Shown here: positions 43,761 through 54,179 of the stretch, piece after piece | Numbering within the stretch: position 1 is the first letter of the stretch | How the letters are laid out: each line of letters starts with the position of its first letter | Source of the DNA: Cordylochernes scorpioides | Taxonomy: Eukaryota > Arthropoda > Arachnida > Pseudoscorpiones > Chernetidae | Direction: 5' to 3' | Assembly: GCA_030710605.1 (NCBI GenBank) | Contig: CP092877.1 | Span: 45,740,406 to 45,804,405 of the forward strand | DNA length: 64,000 nt | Position numbers and translations under genes: made by a program | Notes under the pieces: model-generated | The model's database searches: none | Told to the model about the DNA's origin: nothing | Seen by the model: the letters and a program-made list of their open reading frames with translations, nothing else

Positions 43761-45130
43761 AATACAAATTTATAATCTTTAACAGTTAACTAAACTTAAA
43801 TTATATAACTAATTTGAAGATTTTTCACAGAATTTTTAAAGTAATATTGTATAGAATTCATTTTATTTAATCTCCAATTTCTGGGGAGGAAAATGGAAAT
43901 TAAATAAAAATGAATTTTCAAATTAATAGCTTTATTAATCATCTAATAATTTGCCTTTTTAAAGGAATATTGAAAGATAAATAATGTTTGAATCAGTTAT
44001 ATTAATATAACTAACGGTAAAGATTATAAAGTTTAGCTTTCTTCCCTTAACTATTTTCCCTCTTCTTTAGTTGTCTTATTGTTCTGGAATTTCTAAGAAA
44101 GCAGTCTAATTTTGAAGGGACGAACATGTGTCCCCCCCCCAACAGATGTCAGCCAGAAATAGCTGTTTACAGAGGAAGGCGTCACAGACAAGGTAGGTTA
44201 CAGTTAGAATTTCTTAACACTTGTATTTGTTAAATCTGTGCATATAAATGTTTCACTAAAACAACTTAATATTAACACATAAAATCCGGTCTAAGAGAGA
44301 TCTATGACAATAATAGAGCAGGAGTGAAATGTCGCTGGGTTTCTATTTGAAAATCTCCGGTCCAGCAGATCTCTCTTTCCATAATCAATTCATTTTAATT
44401 TTTTTTTGTATATGTCTGGTCTACCATTAGGGTTTCAAAACACAATAACCAAACTTATAACAAAAGTTAATTCATATTATAGATTTATTACTAAATACAA
44501 ACTAGATATATTCATATTATAAAATAAAAAAAATTAAAAAATCATATAAAAAAGGATAAAATATAAAATTATAAAAAATATATATATATATACTAACAAT
44601 CTTATCTACCTTCCTTACAATTTTTTTTTTCTTATTATTAGTTTGAATAAAAGTGCATGGTTCTGTCTTTCTCTCTTTTCTCTCTATATATATAACTACT
44701 AAAATTTATACTATTAAATATATTCTCACTTCTATTATTCTATATATAAATTAGAGTATGTCTAAATGACGTGTAAAAGCCGACTGCAAAAGACGTTACG
44801 TTGTTAAATTTTATTGTTATTAATTATAAATATATATGGAGATGATGTGTAAGAAGTAAAAAAAAAATTTTTTCTCTCTCTCTCTATTAAATAATAACAA
44901 TTTACAAATTTTATAATTTGAATTTAAATAATCAAAGAAATAAAGATAATTTTAATAACAAAACTAAACTATAAACTAAACAACTATTTATTTTTATAAT
45001 TAATTTAGATTTAGCTTGCTAATCTAATCAAATCTACTTGATTAAATTATCATTCTTATCAGTTTACTCTTTAAATTTTAAATATAGAATCACTATTATA
45101 TTTTTATTATATAGTTTTTACACTATATAT
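43761..45130 (+). repeat. Outer non-coding arm of the palindrome, right side
   Basis: Inverted match of 30425-31660, including the GACGAACATGTGTCCC and CTGGTCTACCATTAGGG blocks. Ends GTTTTTACACTATATATTT. No frame. Confidence 0.85.
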
Positions 45131-45132
45131 TT

Positions 45133-45197
45133 AAAATAAAGAAGGCATATCCTGACCACGGGCACATGTGCTTTTTAGATGGCAGAGCGCCATCATA
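45133..45197 (+). repeat. End fragment of the hammerhead repeat family
   Basis: AAATAAAGAAGGCATATCCT to GGCAGAGCGCCATC, the same 62-bp end as at 28345 and 28733. Together with 28340-28745 it suggests that the whole palindromic complex lies inside, or between, members of this family. Confidence 0.7.
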
Positions 45198-45289
45198 TAT
45201 GTGTGACAATTGACAATTAAAACAAGTTTTTTGACACCTAGTCAACAGCAAAATGAATTTTTAAAATTATATTTAAAATAAGGAAAATA

Positions 45290-46170
45290 TTAACCCCAGA
45301 CGAAGCCTTGAAGCCTTGGTACCTCCACAGATGGAGTAGAGAGTGCTGGTGCAGGAGGCGCGGGTGCTAGCTGTCTAGGCAGCTGAGGTGCGGTCGGTGA
45401 TGGGACATGAGTGTGGGAAGGTGATGATGCTTTCTTGGGGCCGATGGTCTGCCTGCAAGCATGAGGCAGTTGGCTCTGCGGTGACCCTGATTGTTGCATT
45501 TCGAACACCTTATTCCAAAGGTCAGGAACGCCGACAAGGTGTCGCCCCTTAGTGTTGATGTCGAGGCGGGTGGGCAGCCTCTCGATTTTTACACCGTCGT
45601 GAAGGTGAATGTAGGCCTCACAACCATATAGCCATATTCCCCAGCTTTGAGTTGCTTTGGGGCGATGGATGTAACGCGCGCATAAGAAGGCAGGGCATCC
45701 TCCATGTAGGAAGAGAGATTTCCGACCTTTTACAAAGGGGAAGGTCCTGAGGATCACGCCCTCAATTTCAAGGCCCTCGTTAATGAGGCGTTCCGCAAGG
45801 GTCTTGCTGGTCAGACTCAACAGGAAGTACCATTCATCCTGGTGAGTGGATGATGTGCCTGATCCCTTCGAAAACTTTATCGCCTTCAGGTAATGGTAAG
45901 GCGCGAAGTCATGGCAGTGCTCTATATAGACTCACTGCTCCTGAGTGGATGACACCTGCCGCGCCCTGGCTTCGGTAATGTTTGCTCTCGTGGCTTTTAC
46001 CTCCTGCACCAGGGTATCACTTTTCAGACGCTCGCCTTTGCGGAATAGTGCTAGTAATTCCGACGCTGCTGGACTGCGCCCTTGTGATGTTTGGCGCTTC
46101 TGAGTCATGGCGCTTCTTCTTCCATTGCACCACAGTGTAGCTGTCGTCATTTTCCGCATCTTCATCCCCC
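45290..46170 (-). pseudogene. Unrecognised protein-like segment, possibly retroelement ORF1
   Basis: A GC-rich minus-strand frame reads from about 45960 through SSTHQDEWYFLLSLTSKTL to FLHGGCPAFLCARYIH, GIWLYGCEAYIHLHDG and a proline-rich tail with stop at 45290; a stop near 45936 separates it from 46165-45932 (charged, KMRKMTT..., glutamine-rich). The mix of an RRM-like body (GLEIEGVILRTFPFVKGRKS) and a proline-rich tail is like ORF1 or gag of some retroelements. I do not recognise the family. No RT is adjacent. Confidence 0.45.
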
Positions 46171-46369
46171 AATATGTCCGCCCAGATCTTTTGGACTTTT
46201 ACGTCGCCAATTGAAGACGTCTTGGTCGCGATGCCGCCCGACGCGGCTAAATTTACATATCTCTCGCCAGTGGGTGAATTTAAATAGATTTCAGTATTCC
46301 ATCATTTCTGAAGAGAATTTATTCTGAAATTTAATTTTCGCAGAAATCTCTGCACTTTCTTGAGGCCCA

Positions 46370-46490
46370 AAAAAGGCTCTTATTTGCTGGGAGGGTTCAC
46401 CACTGATGAGCCAGGCCCCTCCCATTAATTTTTCCATTGCAGTAAGGACAGTAGAAATTGTTTATTTTTAAAAAGAATCATAGCGTCTAT
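46370..46490 (+). repeat. Copy of the CACTGATGAGCC hairpin repeat
   Basis: GGGAGGGTTCACCACTGATG, AGGCCCCTCCC and TTGCAGTAAGGACAGTAG match 8800-8925 inverted and 47495-47570. Confidence 0.6.
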
Positions 46491-47420
46491 AATAGTTTAG
46501 AATTTTGATAACAGATGGCCTGCTAATGCATCATAACTTATTATTTTATTAACAGAATATTAATTTTTATGTTTATTTATTTTATTACTCTGCGTAAACG
46601 TCCCTCATTGCTTCTCTTATATTTTATCAATTTTATTTTGTGCTTGTGCCTTCAATAAATTACTGTGTCATTCTGAAGTTTGTCTTTCCTAATTTTCTAC
46701 ATTACAATTTTGTAAACTTAGAGCTCATAGTCCTTTAAGATACTGAAGTCATTAAATCAGAATAGTGAGATTAATCTGAGCTAGGAGAGTGGAATTTTGA
46801 TCGCTTTTGGGAAAAATAAAATTAGGTAATTCGTAAAAATCAAAATTTTTTAAGTTATGGAGAAAATGTATGTATATGTTATAATAGTGGAGCCGAGACA
46901 TCATTGCACTCATTGCAGTAGGCTCTTCATCCTATATACAGTCAAGGGCAAAGAGTGGACGCACTAGCATGAAAAAAATGAAGATCACACGAATAGGAAC
47001 ATAGTTGTCTCGGCTTAGAGGGGACAACACCCAGGGAGGTGAGGTGGACTATGAGAGTCCCAGAATCGATGGTTGATCTGGCAGCATGGCAACCTGGCTG
47101 CTGTCTTTACTGTGCTTCTTCCTGTGGGCTCAGAAGGAACCCAGCTTATGCTAATGGTGAAGTCAGAGAGGCGGACCTTTTTTGGGTGTCTGTGTCCAAT
47201 CAAGGAATGAAATTGCCTGTCCGCATCCTTCCTGAGTTGCTTTGACTTATCAGTAACATGCTATTCAACCTTACTGGTGCCGCGCCTTATTTTCCTGTGG
47301 TATCTTTATTAACCGCCATTTTGAAGTTACATCAGGTTTGGTTCATCTATGGGGGACATTCCTATGTATAACATTATTTATTCATAACGATTTTAACACA
47401 AAATATATATCTACTGTCTG
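46491..47420. other. No gene recognised
   Basis: AT-rich to 46900, then a mixed-composition stretch to 47300 without a convincing frame or repeat shared with the window. Confidence 0.4.
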
Positions 47421-47424
47421 AATG

Positions 47425-47895
47425 GTCTATATAAGCAGAATCGTCCAATACACTATAAGAGCTCTTAGAAGCGGTCTGATAGATTAAATTGGCGAAACCG
47501 CTAGGAGGGTTCATCACTGATGAGCCAAACCCTCCCAATACATTTTCATCGCAGTGAGGACAGAAGTCTGTTTTTTTTTGGGGGGGGGGGGGGTCAAAAT
47601 AAAATAATCGTGCTTTAATGTTTTCATCTCTTATATGAAGATGGCATTATAGCCTTATAATTGATTTAGTCCTAACTGGCCAAGTCCTTTTTGTTTTCGA
47701 AAGAGCTTTGCGCAATGCAAATATTTATATGTAATTCTACTGTCCTAAAAGGTTATGTCCATAGTTTGCTTGAATACCATTTCTAAGGTTCCACCCTTCC
47801 ATGTAGCTTATATAAGCAGCATCTTCCTATGCTGTATTAGAGCGCAAAGAGAAGCGGTCTGGTAGATTAAATTGGCGAAACCGCTAGGAATGTTA
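47425..47895 (+). repeat. Two copies of a TATA-bearing 75-bp segment 370 bp apart
   Basis: TATATAAGCAG...AGAAGCGGTCTG...TAGATTAAATTGGCGAAACC appears at 47427-47505 and 47813-47890. Each has a TATATAAG box about 30 bp upstream of an AGAGC start-like site, and a small hairpin AGCGGT/ACCGCT. They could be LTR promoter pieces. Confidence 0.5.
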
Positions 47896-47899
47896 TACT

Positions 47900-48715
47900 T
47901 CATTGCCTCTTTCCAATGTGAAAGTCGCAGACCCACGGTTCCATGGTGGCTAATCACGTCACCATCTTCAGGAAGAACGCCAGCTCCACTACAAGTCCTG
48001 GGCTACGAGACCCGAGATTCCACAAGGTGTTTTGTAAATATTTAATCAAAACATTTTAATATTCATTTTTGTTTTCATTAAAGATTTTGGAAATATATTA
48101 GATTTTTATTTTAAAAACAAATAAGGCAAATCCTGACAATGATCACATACGCTTTTGATAGGACTCCTCGTGACCACTGTATGCCACAATCACCCAGAAC
48201 CCCACTTAACCTAATCATGTCCCACCTTTCCCCATCTAAGCTGCAAACCTAGAGTGATTGTGGGGTGTAAAGATGGAGCCTGAGGCCACCTTAGGCCTTG
48301 ACAGTAACGAGCCAGAGTCTGAGAAAGACTTGAACTCCCCTTCCCTGTGGTCAAACTACCTAACCTGTGAAGACTGTCTTGACCCAACTAGCACCAAGCA
48401 AGAGTCCAAAATGGACTTAGACGCCCCTTCCCTGTGGTCAAGCCGCCTTACCTGTGGTGGATGACCTGACCCCACCAACACCAAGCTGATCTGAGATGGA
48501 CTCAGACGCCCCTTCCCTGTGGTAAAGCCACCTGACCTGTGGTAGATGACCTGGCGCCACCAGCACCAAGCCAGTCTCCAGCATGCTTATCACTATGGGC
48601 AAGCCACTGACTCATGGTGGCTGACATCACCATCTTAAGGCAGAACACCAGCTCCAACCACTAGCCTGAACCTTTCCCAAGCCGACCCCAAGATACTCAG
48701 ATCCCACAATGATAA
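47900..48715 (+). repeat. Imperfect tandem repeats of about 105 bp, GC-rich
   Basis: Three units with CCCCTTCCCTGTGGTCAA, ACCTGTG-GA and CACCAAGC blocks span about 48290-48590; flanking CATGGTGGCT...TCACCATCTT blocks recur at 47955 and 48615. The 68-codon frame at 48258 crosses two units and is unlikely to be a gene. Confidence 0.65.
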
Positions 48716-48855
48716 TTGTATTATTTTATTATTTTTCAATTCAAAATTTTATAATAATTATTTTTTTTTTTTTGAATTTTTAAAAATATTTTCAATCGTA
48801 TTATTATTTTGAAAGATATTTTATTATTTTTCACAGATAGAGAAGGGTGATGATA

Positions 48856-48867
48856 GGGGGGGGGGGG
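48856..48867. repeat. Poly-G run
   Basis: Twelve G bases; similar runs at 3196 and 47579 may be sequencing slippage. Confidence 0.6.
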
Positions 48868-49129
48868 TGGTGAATTCAGCAACACTGAGGCCAGGAAGTG
48901 GGATTTTGAATTAGTTTGATTTTTTTCCCTTGAAGCTGAGGATAGGGAGTTGCTGAAAGCCCAGGCCGCTGGCTTGGCTGCGGCCTTGGACACCCTTTAC
49001 CCAATCCTGGACTTGGGTTGCTGGATGTAGAGGTAGGTGGGGATAGATGGGTGATTTTGGCAAAATTGGGCTTTTTAGTTTAAATAAATATATATATATC
49101 CTCCCTTCTAACCTTTATATATGTTTTCA

Positions 49130-49368
49130 GCGGGTCGGTGGAAGGATGGTCTAAACCGTTGGCCACTACATGGTTTCGATTCCCACATTGGGTACTTTTT
49201 TTTCTTTTAAAAAAATACTCCAATGGCCCCTGATTTCTTGCAAAAGTCCAAACCCACCAGTGAGGGCAAGTAACCAAACGGGGCTCTGGAATATTTGTAA
49301 GTGCAAATCTGAACTGCTTTTCACATGTGTAGACATGTGGTGCACTTACAGCAAAAGCAGTCGCTAAT
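49130..49368 (+). repeat. tRNA-derived SINE, family A, cut by the Copia insertion
   Basis: GGGTCGGTGGAAGGATGG to AAAAGCAGTCGCTA; its 3' end is lost at the Copia element's (AT)n insertion site. Confidence 0.8.
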
Positions 49369-49373
49369 ATATA

Positions 49374-49589
49374 TGTTGAAGTTTGAGATTGAATCAAGGA
49401 ATAAAATGATTATTTATTAAACAAAGTAACTTAAAACAAGATGTTAAAGTAGCAAAATTTTAAAGGCAAGTATATGTATAAAGGCTAGAGACAAAGACTA
49501 TATATATTGACGTCGACCGCAGCGCCGCCGCGGCCGTTGATTGGTCGATCCCCCAATGCTCCACGCCAATTTTGATCGCTATTCCAACA
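49374..49589 (-). repeat. 3' LTR of Copia element
   Basis: 216 bp, contains a GC-rich GCGCCGCCGCGG block. Confidence 0.93.
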
Positions 49590-51192
49590 CTCCCTCTCGA
49601 TCCAAAATGTTCAGTAGACCTCTTAAGTAGTGGAATTTGTTTCGTGGAAGAGGTTTAGTCATTATATCAGCTAGCTGTTCTGAGCTGCAAACATGATGCA
49701 CTTTAAGTTCACCTTCTTCATGTTTGGATCTAATGAAGTGGTAGCGAACATCAATATGTTTCGTTCGTTTGTGGAATACTGGATTTTCAACAAGTTTTAT
49801 TGCTGCTTGGTTGTCGATATAAAGTTCAGTTTCTTTAGTAATATCACAGCCGATGCCCTGTAGAAGTCTTCTGATCCAAATCAATTCCTTAGCAGCACTG
49901 CAGGCAGCGATGTATTCACTTTCGGTGGTTGAAAGTGCGATAATTGGTTGTCGTTGGCTTGCCCAAGAAACAGTTCCTCCGTTCATCATGAAGGCATAAC
50001 CAGTCGTACTTTTTCTGGAGTCAACATCACGAGCAAAATCACTATCAGAGTAGCCAACAAGTTGGTCTTGTCCAGTGAAGAGAATTCCCATGTGTGGAGT
50101 GCCTTTCAGATAACGGAAAATATTCTTCACTGTTGTACAATGTGCAGGTCCTGGATATTCTAGGAATTTACTCACTTGTGAAACTGCATAAGTGATATCT
50201 GGACGTGAAACACATGATGCAAACATAAGGGATCCAACAGCTTCTCGAAAAGGGAATTTAGGCATCTTTTCCTTTTGTTCTGGAGTAGGACAGTCCTGCT
50301 TTGTTAAGATGACAGAAGGATCCAATGGCACCGAAGCAGGAATACAGTCAGCCATATTAAATTTACTCAAAATTTTGTCAATATATGATGACTGGTGAAT
50401 GAAAATACTTGCCCTATCTTCTGACTGCTCTATTTGTAGCCCAACAAAAAAGTTAACACATCCAGATGTAATATCAAATGCGTGTTCTAACTCATCCATT
50501 ATAATAGCTATTGCCTCTTTATCTTTAGATAGAATAATTCCATCATCAACATAGAGAGCTAAGATAACATTTGAATCATTGTGTGTTCCAATGAAAATGC
50601 ACGGGTCGGCGTCTGATGTTTTGAAATTATGGCTATACAAAAAATTGGTAAATTTCTTATTCCAATTTCTAGAAGATTGTCTCAGACCATACAGACTTTT
50701 ATGTAATCTATAGCAGCTATTATCATCTCTCTTGTAGCCTTCTGGTTGTTCAAGATAAATAAGTTCCTCTAATTCGCCATTGAGAAAAGCTGTCTTTACA
50801 TCGAATTGCTTAAGAAACATCCTTTCAGAAGCAGCGTGTGATAAAAGAATGCGTAACGAATCATACCTGACTACTGGGCTAAACGTATCGAAATAGTCAA
50901 CATTTTTGATTTGAGAATAGCCTTTTGCAACTAATCTGGCTTTGAACCGTTGAATTGTACCATCGGACTCCGTTTTAATTTTATAAACCCATTTACAACC
51001 GATAGGTTTATGACCATCTGCCAAACGTTCTAAAGTCCATGTTTTATTTTTATTTAATGCATCAATCTCTTCATCCATGGCTAATTTCCATCTTTCTGAA
51101 TCTGAACTTGTTATTGCATCTATATAGTTACTGGGTTCATCAGCGAGCGCAAAGTTACATTGGCTATTCGAAACTTTAGAGCGTGTTATCAT
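49579..51192 (-). CDS. Copia reverse transcriptase and RNase H
   Basis: A 537-codon intact frame. It has the RT blocks WKLAMDEEIDALNKN, KARLVAKGYSQ, FDVKTAFLNGELEE, LYGLRQSSRNWN and the catalytic YVDD (near residue 220), then RNase H with YSDSDFARD, STTGYAFM and LSTTESEYIAA and the C-terminal KHIDVRYHF and DIMTKPLP blocks. It ends at 49579, running 11 bp into the 3' LTR. Only a 4-base overlap with the previous frame at 51189 separates it from integrase, so a single frameshift breaks the polyprotein. The enzyme would copy element RNA in particles. Confidence 0.95.
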   Translation of the reverse strand: MITRSKVSNSQCNFALADEPSNYIDAITSSDSERWKLAMDEEIDALNKNKTWTLERLADGHKPIGCKWVYKIKTESDGTIQRFKARLVAKGYSQIKNVDYFDTFSPVVRYDSLRILLSHAASERMFLKQFDVKTAFLNGELEELIYLEQPEGYKRDDNSCYRLHKSLYGLRQSSRNWNKKFTNFLYSHNFKTSDADPCIFIGTHNDSNVILALYVDDGIILSKDKEAIAIIMDELEHAFDITSGCVNFFVGLQIEQSEDRASIFIHQSSYIDKILSKFNMADCIPASVPLDPSVILTKQDCPTPEQKEKMPKFPFREAVGSLMFASCVSRPDITYAVSQVSKFLEYPGPAHCTTVKNIFRYLKGTPHMGILFTGQDQLVGYSDSDFARDVDSRKSTTGYAFMMNGGTVSWASQRQPIIALSTTESEYIAACSAAKELIWIRRLLQGIGCDITKETELYIDNQAAIKLVENPVFHKRTKHIDVRYHFIRSKHEEGELKVHHVCSSEQLADIMTKPLPRNKFHYLRGLLNILDREGVLE

Positions 51193-52285
51193 TGGATATG
51201 CGAACTGATATCGGATACTGGCAGCATTTCCTGCACAGGGATGTTTGTTGTTGCAACTGGTGATTCATCCGGAGCGCTGTTAATCTGAAATATTATTTCT
51301 TTCGGTTTGGTAGATTCTCTATCTGAATGTGGAGTAGCTTTCTCATCGAATGTGACATCTTTAGAAATTCTTATTTTTCTAGTTTTCCAATCCCATAATC
51401 TAAAATTTTTGCTTGCATTCTCATAACCTAAAAACATAAGTTTTATCGATTTATTATCCCACTTTTTACGGTTTTCTTTGGGAATATGCATATAAGCATT
51501 ACAGCCAAATATTTATAGTTAGCTACATTAGGCTTTGTGCCAAAGAAAAGTTCATAAGGTGTCGTTCCAGGGGTTTGCTTAGTCGCACTTCTATTTAGAA
51601 TATAAGTTGCTGTGTTACATGCCTCAGCCCAAAAAAATCCTGGAAGATTTCGTGAATTTAGCATGGACCTGGCTGCTTCCACAATCGTACGATTGTCTCT
51701 TTCTATACGTCCTATCTGTTCGTGCACATAAGGTGCAGTGAACTCGTGAATTATCCCAAATCTTTTACATAAATCTGCAAAATTATCGCTTTTGAATTCT
51801 AGCGCATTATCAGTCCTAAGAACTTTTATCTTATTTCCAGTTTGAGTATAGATTAGAGTAGCATATTCTTTGAATATATCTAGCATATCTGATTTGTTTT
51901 TAATAAAATAAATATGGCGATAACCACTAAAGTAATCTTTAAATAAGCAGAAATACAGATATTTACTTAATGATTGAGTCTGCATTGGGCCACAAATATC
52001 AGCATAAATAAACTCACCTAGCTGGTAGTTTTTGCCATCTGAGGGATAGCATGACTTTCTATGGGCTTTTCCAAGTTGGCATCCTTCACAGAAGAAAAAA
52101 TCTCCCTCTAAATCTTGAGGCTGCAGACCATCCACCAATCCTTTGGTCGCCATCTCTCGAAGTGTAGCAACTGGAAGATGCGCAAGTCTCTCGTGCCACA
52201 ACTGAAGCTTGTTCTCGCTGGTGATGTATCCTTGTGATGATGACGTAACCTTGAAGAGCATCCTGTAGAGGCCGTCATGACGCAC
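51189..52285 (-). pseudogene. Copia integrase
   Basis: Frames 52285-51443 and 51491-51189. GAG-pre-integrase block WHERLAHLPVATL, zinc-binding CEGCQLGKAHR, DDE core with ADICGPM, RTDNALEF and GRIERDNRTIVE, and the C-terminal KLMFLGYENASKNFRLWD block. The frame shifts near 51470 between KYLAVMLICIF and MHIPKENRKKW. Core residues D, D, E are all kept. Confidence 0.9.
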
Positions 52286-53480
52286 TCCTACGGCTTTTTA
52301 GGTCATTATCCATGAAGATCTGTAGCTTGTCATGTTTGATAATGACGTTGAATCCTCTTCTTGTGGACGTAGAAAGGCTATACAAATTTTTCTTTAGTTG
52401 CGGCGAGTAGAGCACATTTCTTATGTACGTATTGTACCATCCACCGTCGACGTAGGCTTGAATCTCGATGTCTCCCATGCCTTCTGCAAGTAGTGTCGAG
52501 TTGTCTCCCAAGTAGATTGGATGATCACTGTTGAACGGCGTGTAGGTCTTGAACCACTCTCGTCGAAATGTCATGCTGCAGCTTGCACCGCTGTCAGCAT
52601 ACCAAATATCATTGGGCTCTACTTGATTATCGCACAAAATAAGTCCATAATCACTTGAACTTCCTTTTGAATCATGAAGATTTTTGGATTTATTTTTCTC
52701 ATTAGCTAATCTTTTTCTACATTCGCGGCTCCAATGTCCAATTTTGTGACAATAGTGGCATTTAGTGTTCTTCTTGGCATCTTGAAAAGAACGTTGTGTA
52801 TCTTTAGGCTTCGTTCGTGCTTGCCTGTGTAATAAGGCCTCATCTTGTTTAGAAGAACCGCTTTGTTGATTCCTTGTTTCTTCAATCAAAAGTCTTGCAG
52901 TTAAATTGTTAAGAGTTTGAGCTTTCGGATCTAACGATTCCCACGCTGCAACAAAGTAGCGCATACTCGAAGGCAAAGTATTTAAAATTTTTGCTACCTT
53001 TTGATCTTCCGTTATGGTTCCGCCCATTTGTGAAATTTGTGCAGAAATATTTTCAATTTTTGCTATGTAATCACTTATTGTTTCCGATGTCAATCGTGCA
53101 TCGAAGAATTGTTGCCAAAGTAGGCCAATAGTAAATTCGGATTTTTGTTCATGAATAGCAAGTAATTTCTGCCACATTTGTGAAGCGGAAGTACAGTTCA
53201 TCAGGGGCTGAAGAAACTTTAATTCGATTGCCTGTGATAATAACATCCTTGCCTTAACGTCCTTTGATTCCCAATTCTGTAGTGAACTTTCAGAGTTACT
53301 GTCGGAGGAAACAACATTCGGCTTTATTTCTAAGCCTTCCAATAATTCTAGTAATTTTTGTTGTTCCAAAAGAAGCCTGAATTGGAATTTCCATAGTGAA
53401 AAGTTTTCACCATTAAAAACTTTAATCCTTGAAAGACAATCTTCGCTCATCTTCTTTGTCTTGGAATCGGCCAACGACAA
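52275..53480 (-). CDS. Copia Gag and protease
   Basis: 401 codons from ATG at 53480, about 85 bp after the primer site. Gag starts with the FNGENFSLWKFQFR block, has the LPSSMRYFVAAWES block typical of Copia gag, one CCHC knuckle (CHYCHKIGHWSREC) and the protease site WYADSGASCSM. It overlaps the integrase frame by 11 bp with a shift. Confidence 0.92.
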   Translation of the reverse strand: MSLADSKTKKMSEDCLSRIKVFNGENFSLWKFQFRLLLEQQKLLELLEGLEIKPNVVSSDSNSESSLQNWESKDVKARMLLSQAIELKFLQPLMNCTSASQMWQKLLAIHEQKSEFTIGLLWQQFFDARLTSETISDYIAKIENISAQISQMGGTITEDQKVAKILNTLPSSMRYFVAAWESLDPKAQTLNNLTARLLIEETRNQQSGSSKQDEALLHRQARTKPKDTQRSFQDAKKNTKCHYCHKIGHWSRECRKRLANEKNKSKNLHDSKGSSSDYGLILCDNQVEPNDIWYADSGASCSMTFRREWFKTYTPFNSDHPIYLGDNSTLLAEGMGDIEIQAYVDGGWYNTYIRNVLYSPQLKKNLYSLSTSTRRGFNVIIKHDKLQIFMDNDLKSRRSAS

Positions 53481-53565
53481 AATAAACTAGGGTTATGGTT
53501 GGCGGTTGACGCCTAAACTTCGAGCAAAACAAAGGCTTACTCACTGCTGGCGGTTAATCCTTTTA

Positions 53566-53596
53566 GGCGCAGTGGAAGCGTGCTGGGCCCATAACC
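53566..53596 (-). promoter_or_regulatory. 31-nt primer binding site matching the 5' half of initiator tRNA-Met
   Basis: The plus strand from 53566 to 53596, starting GGCGCAGTGGAAGCG and ending GGGCCCATAACC, equals nucleotides 9-39 of insect initiator tRNA-Met and stops exactly at the LTR. In Drosophila copia the primer is an initiator tRNA-Met fragment cut after nucleotide 39. Here the match is about twice as long as needed for priming. Confidence 0.88.
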
Positions 53597-53813
53597 TGTT
53601 GAAGTTTGAGATTGAATCAAGGAATAAAAGGATTATTTATTAAACAAAGTAACTTAAAACAAGATGTTAAAGTAGCAAAATTTTAAAGGCAAGTATATGT
53701 ATAAAGGCGAGAGACAAAGACTATATATATTGACGTCGACCGCAGCGCCGCCGCGGACGTTAATTGGTCGATCCCCCAATGCTCCACGCCAATTTTGATC
53801 GCTATTCCAACAA
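53597..53813 (-). repeat. 5' LTR of Copia element
   Basis: 217 bp; followed by (AT)n. Confidence 0.93.
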
Positions 53814-53829
53814 TATATATATATATATA

Positions 53830-54175
53830 TTACGATTAGAATTTTTTGTGTGTTTGATTGTTGAAAAGAGGTGCAGTCGTAAAAAGTAAAGATAATTATT
53901 TACCTTTCAAGTAGATTTTATTTTGAATTACTTGAAGTAAATTACACATAAAATTATTTATCACTGCAATATAGAATTTATACAATGAATTCTATAATCG
54001 TGATTTTAATTAACAAAGGTAGGGTTAACTATACATATTTACAAAAATAATAATTAAAGTGGTATGTTTTGAATCTATGGTCAAAAATATATAACAGTCA
54101 ATGAATTAAAATGAAATATATGTTTTTTAAAAAATAAAATATTTGTATTTTAGATTATATAATATATATATATAT
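53830..54175. other. AT-rich, nothing recognised
   Basis: No repeat or frame seen. Confidence 0.4.
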
Positions 54176-54179
54176 TAGC

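Larger units (their letters stand above)
30425..45130. mobile_element. Giant palindromic RT-bearing element with two nested insertions
   Basis: Left arm 30425-38607 and right arm 38635-45130 are inverted copies of one unit of about 3.3-3.4 kb once a 4.87-kb array (32558-37429, in the left arm) and a 3.06-kb LTR element (40229-43291, in the right arm) are removed. The centre near 38621 has a spacer of roughly 28 bp. Each unit has an RT gene reading from centre to end and a non-coding 1.4-kb outer segment ending near (TA)n. Outer ends match the foldback at 28820-30420. Type unknown: it could be one transposon with enormous terminal inverted repeats, or a head-to-head dimer of retroelements. Confidence 0.8.
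49369..53818 (-). mobile_element. Nearly intact Copia LTR retrotransposon, 5-bp ATATA duplication
   Basis: LTRs 49374-49589 and 53597-53813 begin TGTTGAAGTTTGAG and end ATTCCAACA and differ at only about four sites. ATATA flanks both sides in an AT microsatellite. All domains are present on the minus strand with only about three frame breaks. This is the youngest looking element in the window; its family is also at 1-136. Confidence 0.95.

Noticed and set aside
46385-46410. CACTGATGAG as a hammerhead core (also 47517 and inverted near 8866)
   Set aside because: No GAAA at the right distance and no stem I/II pairing; TCATCA/TGATGA simply makes a local hairpin.
48258-48464. 68-codon frame as a gene
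   Set aside because: It runs across an imperfect 105-bp tandem repeat and has no recognisable features.
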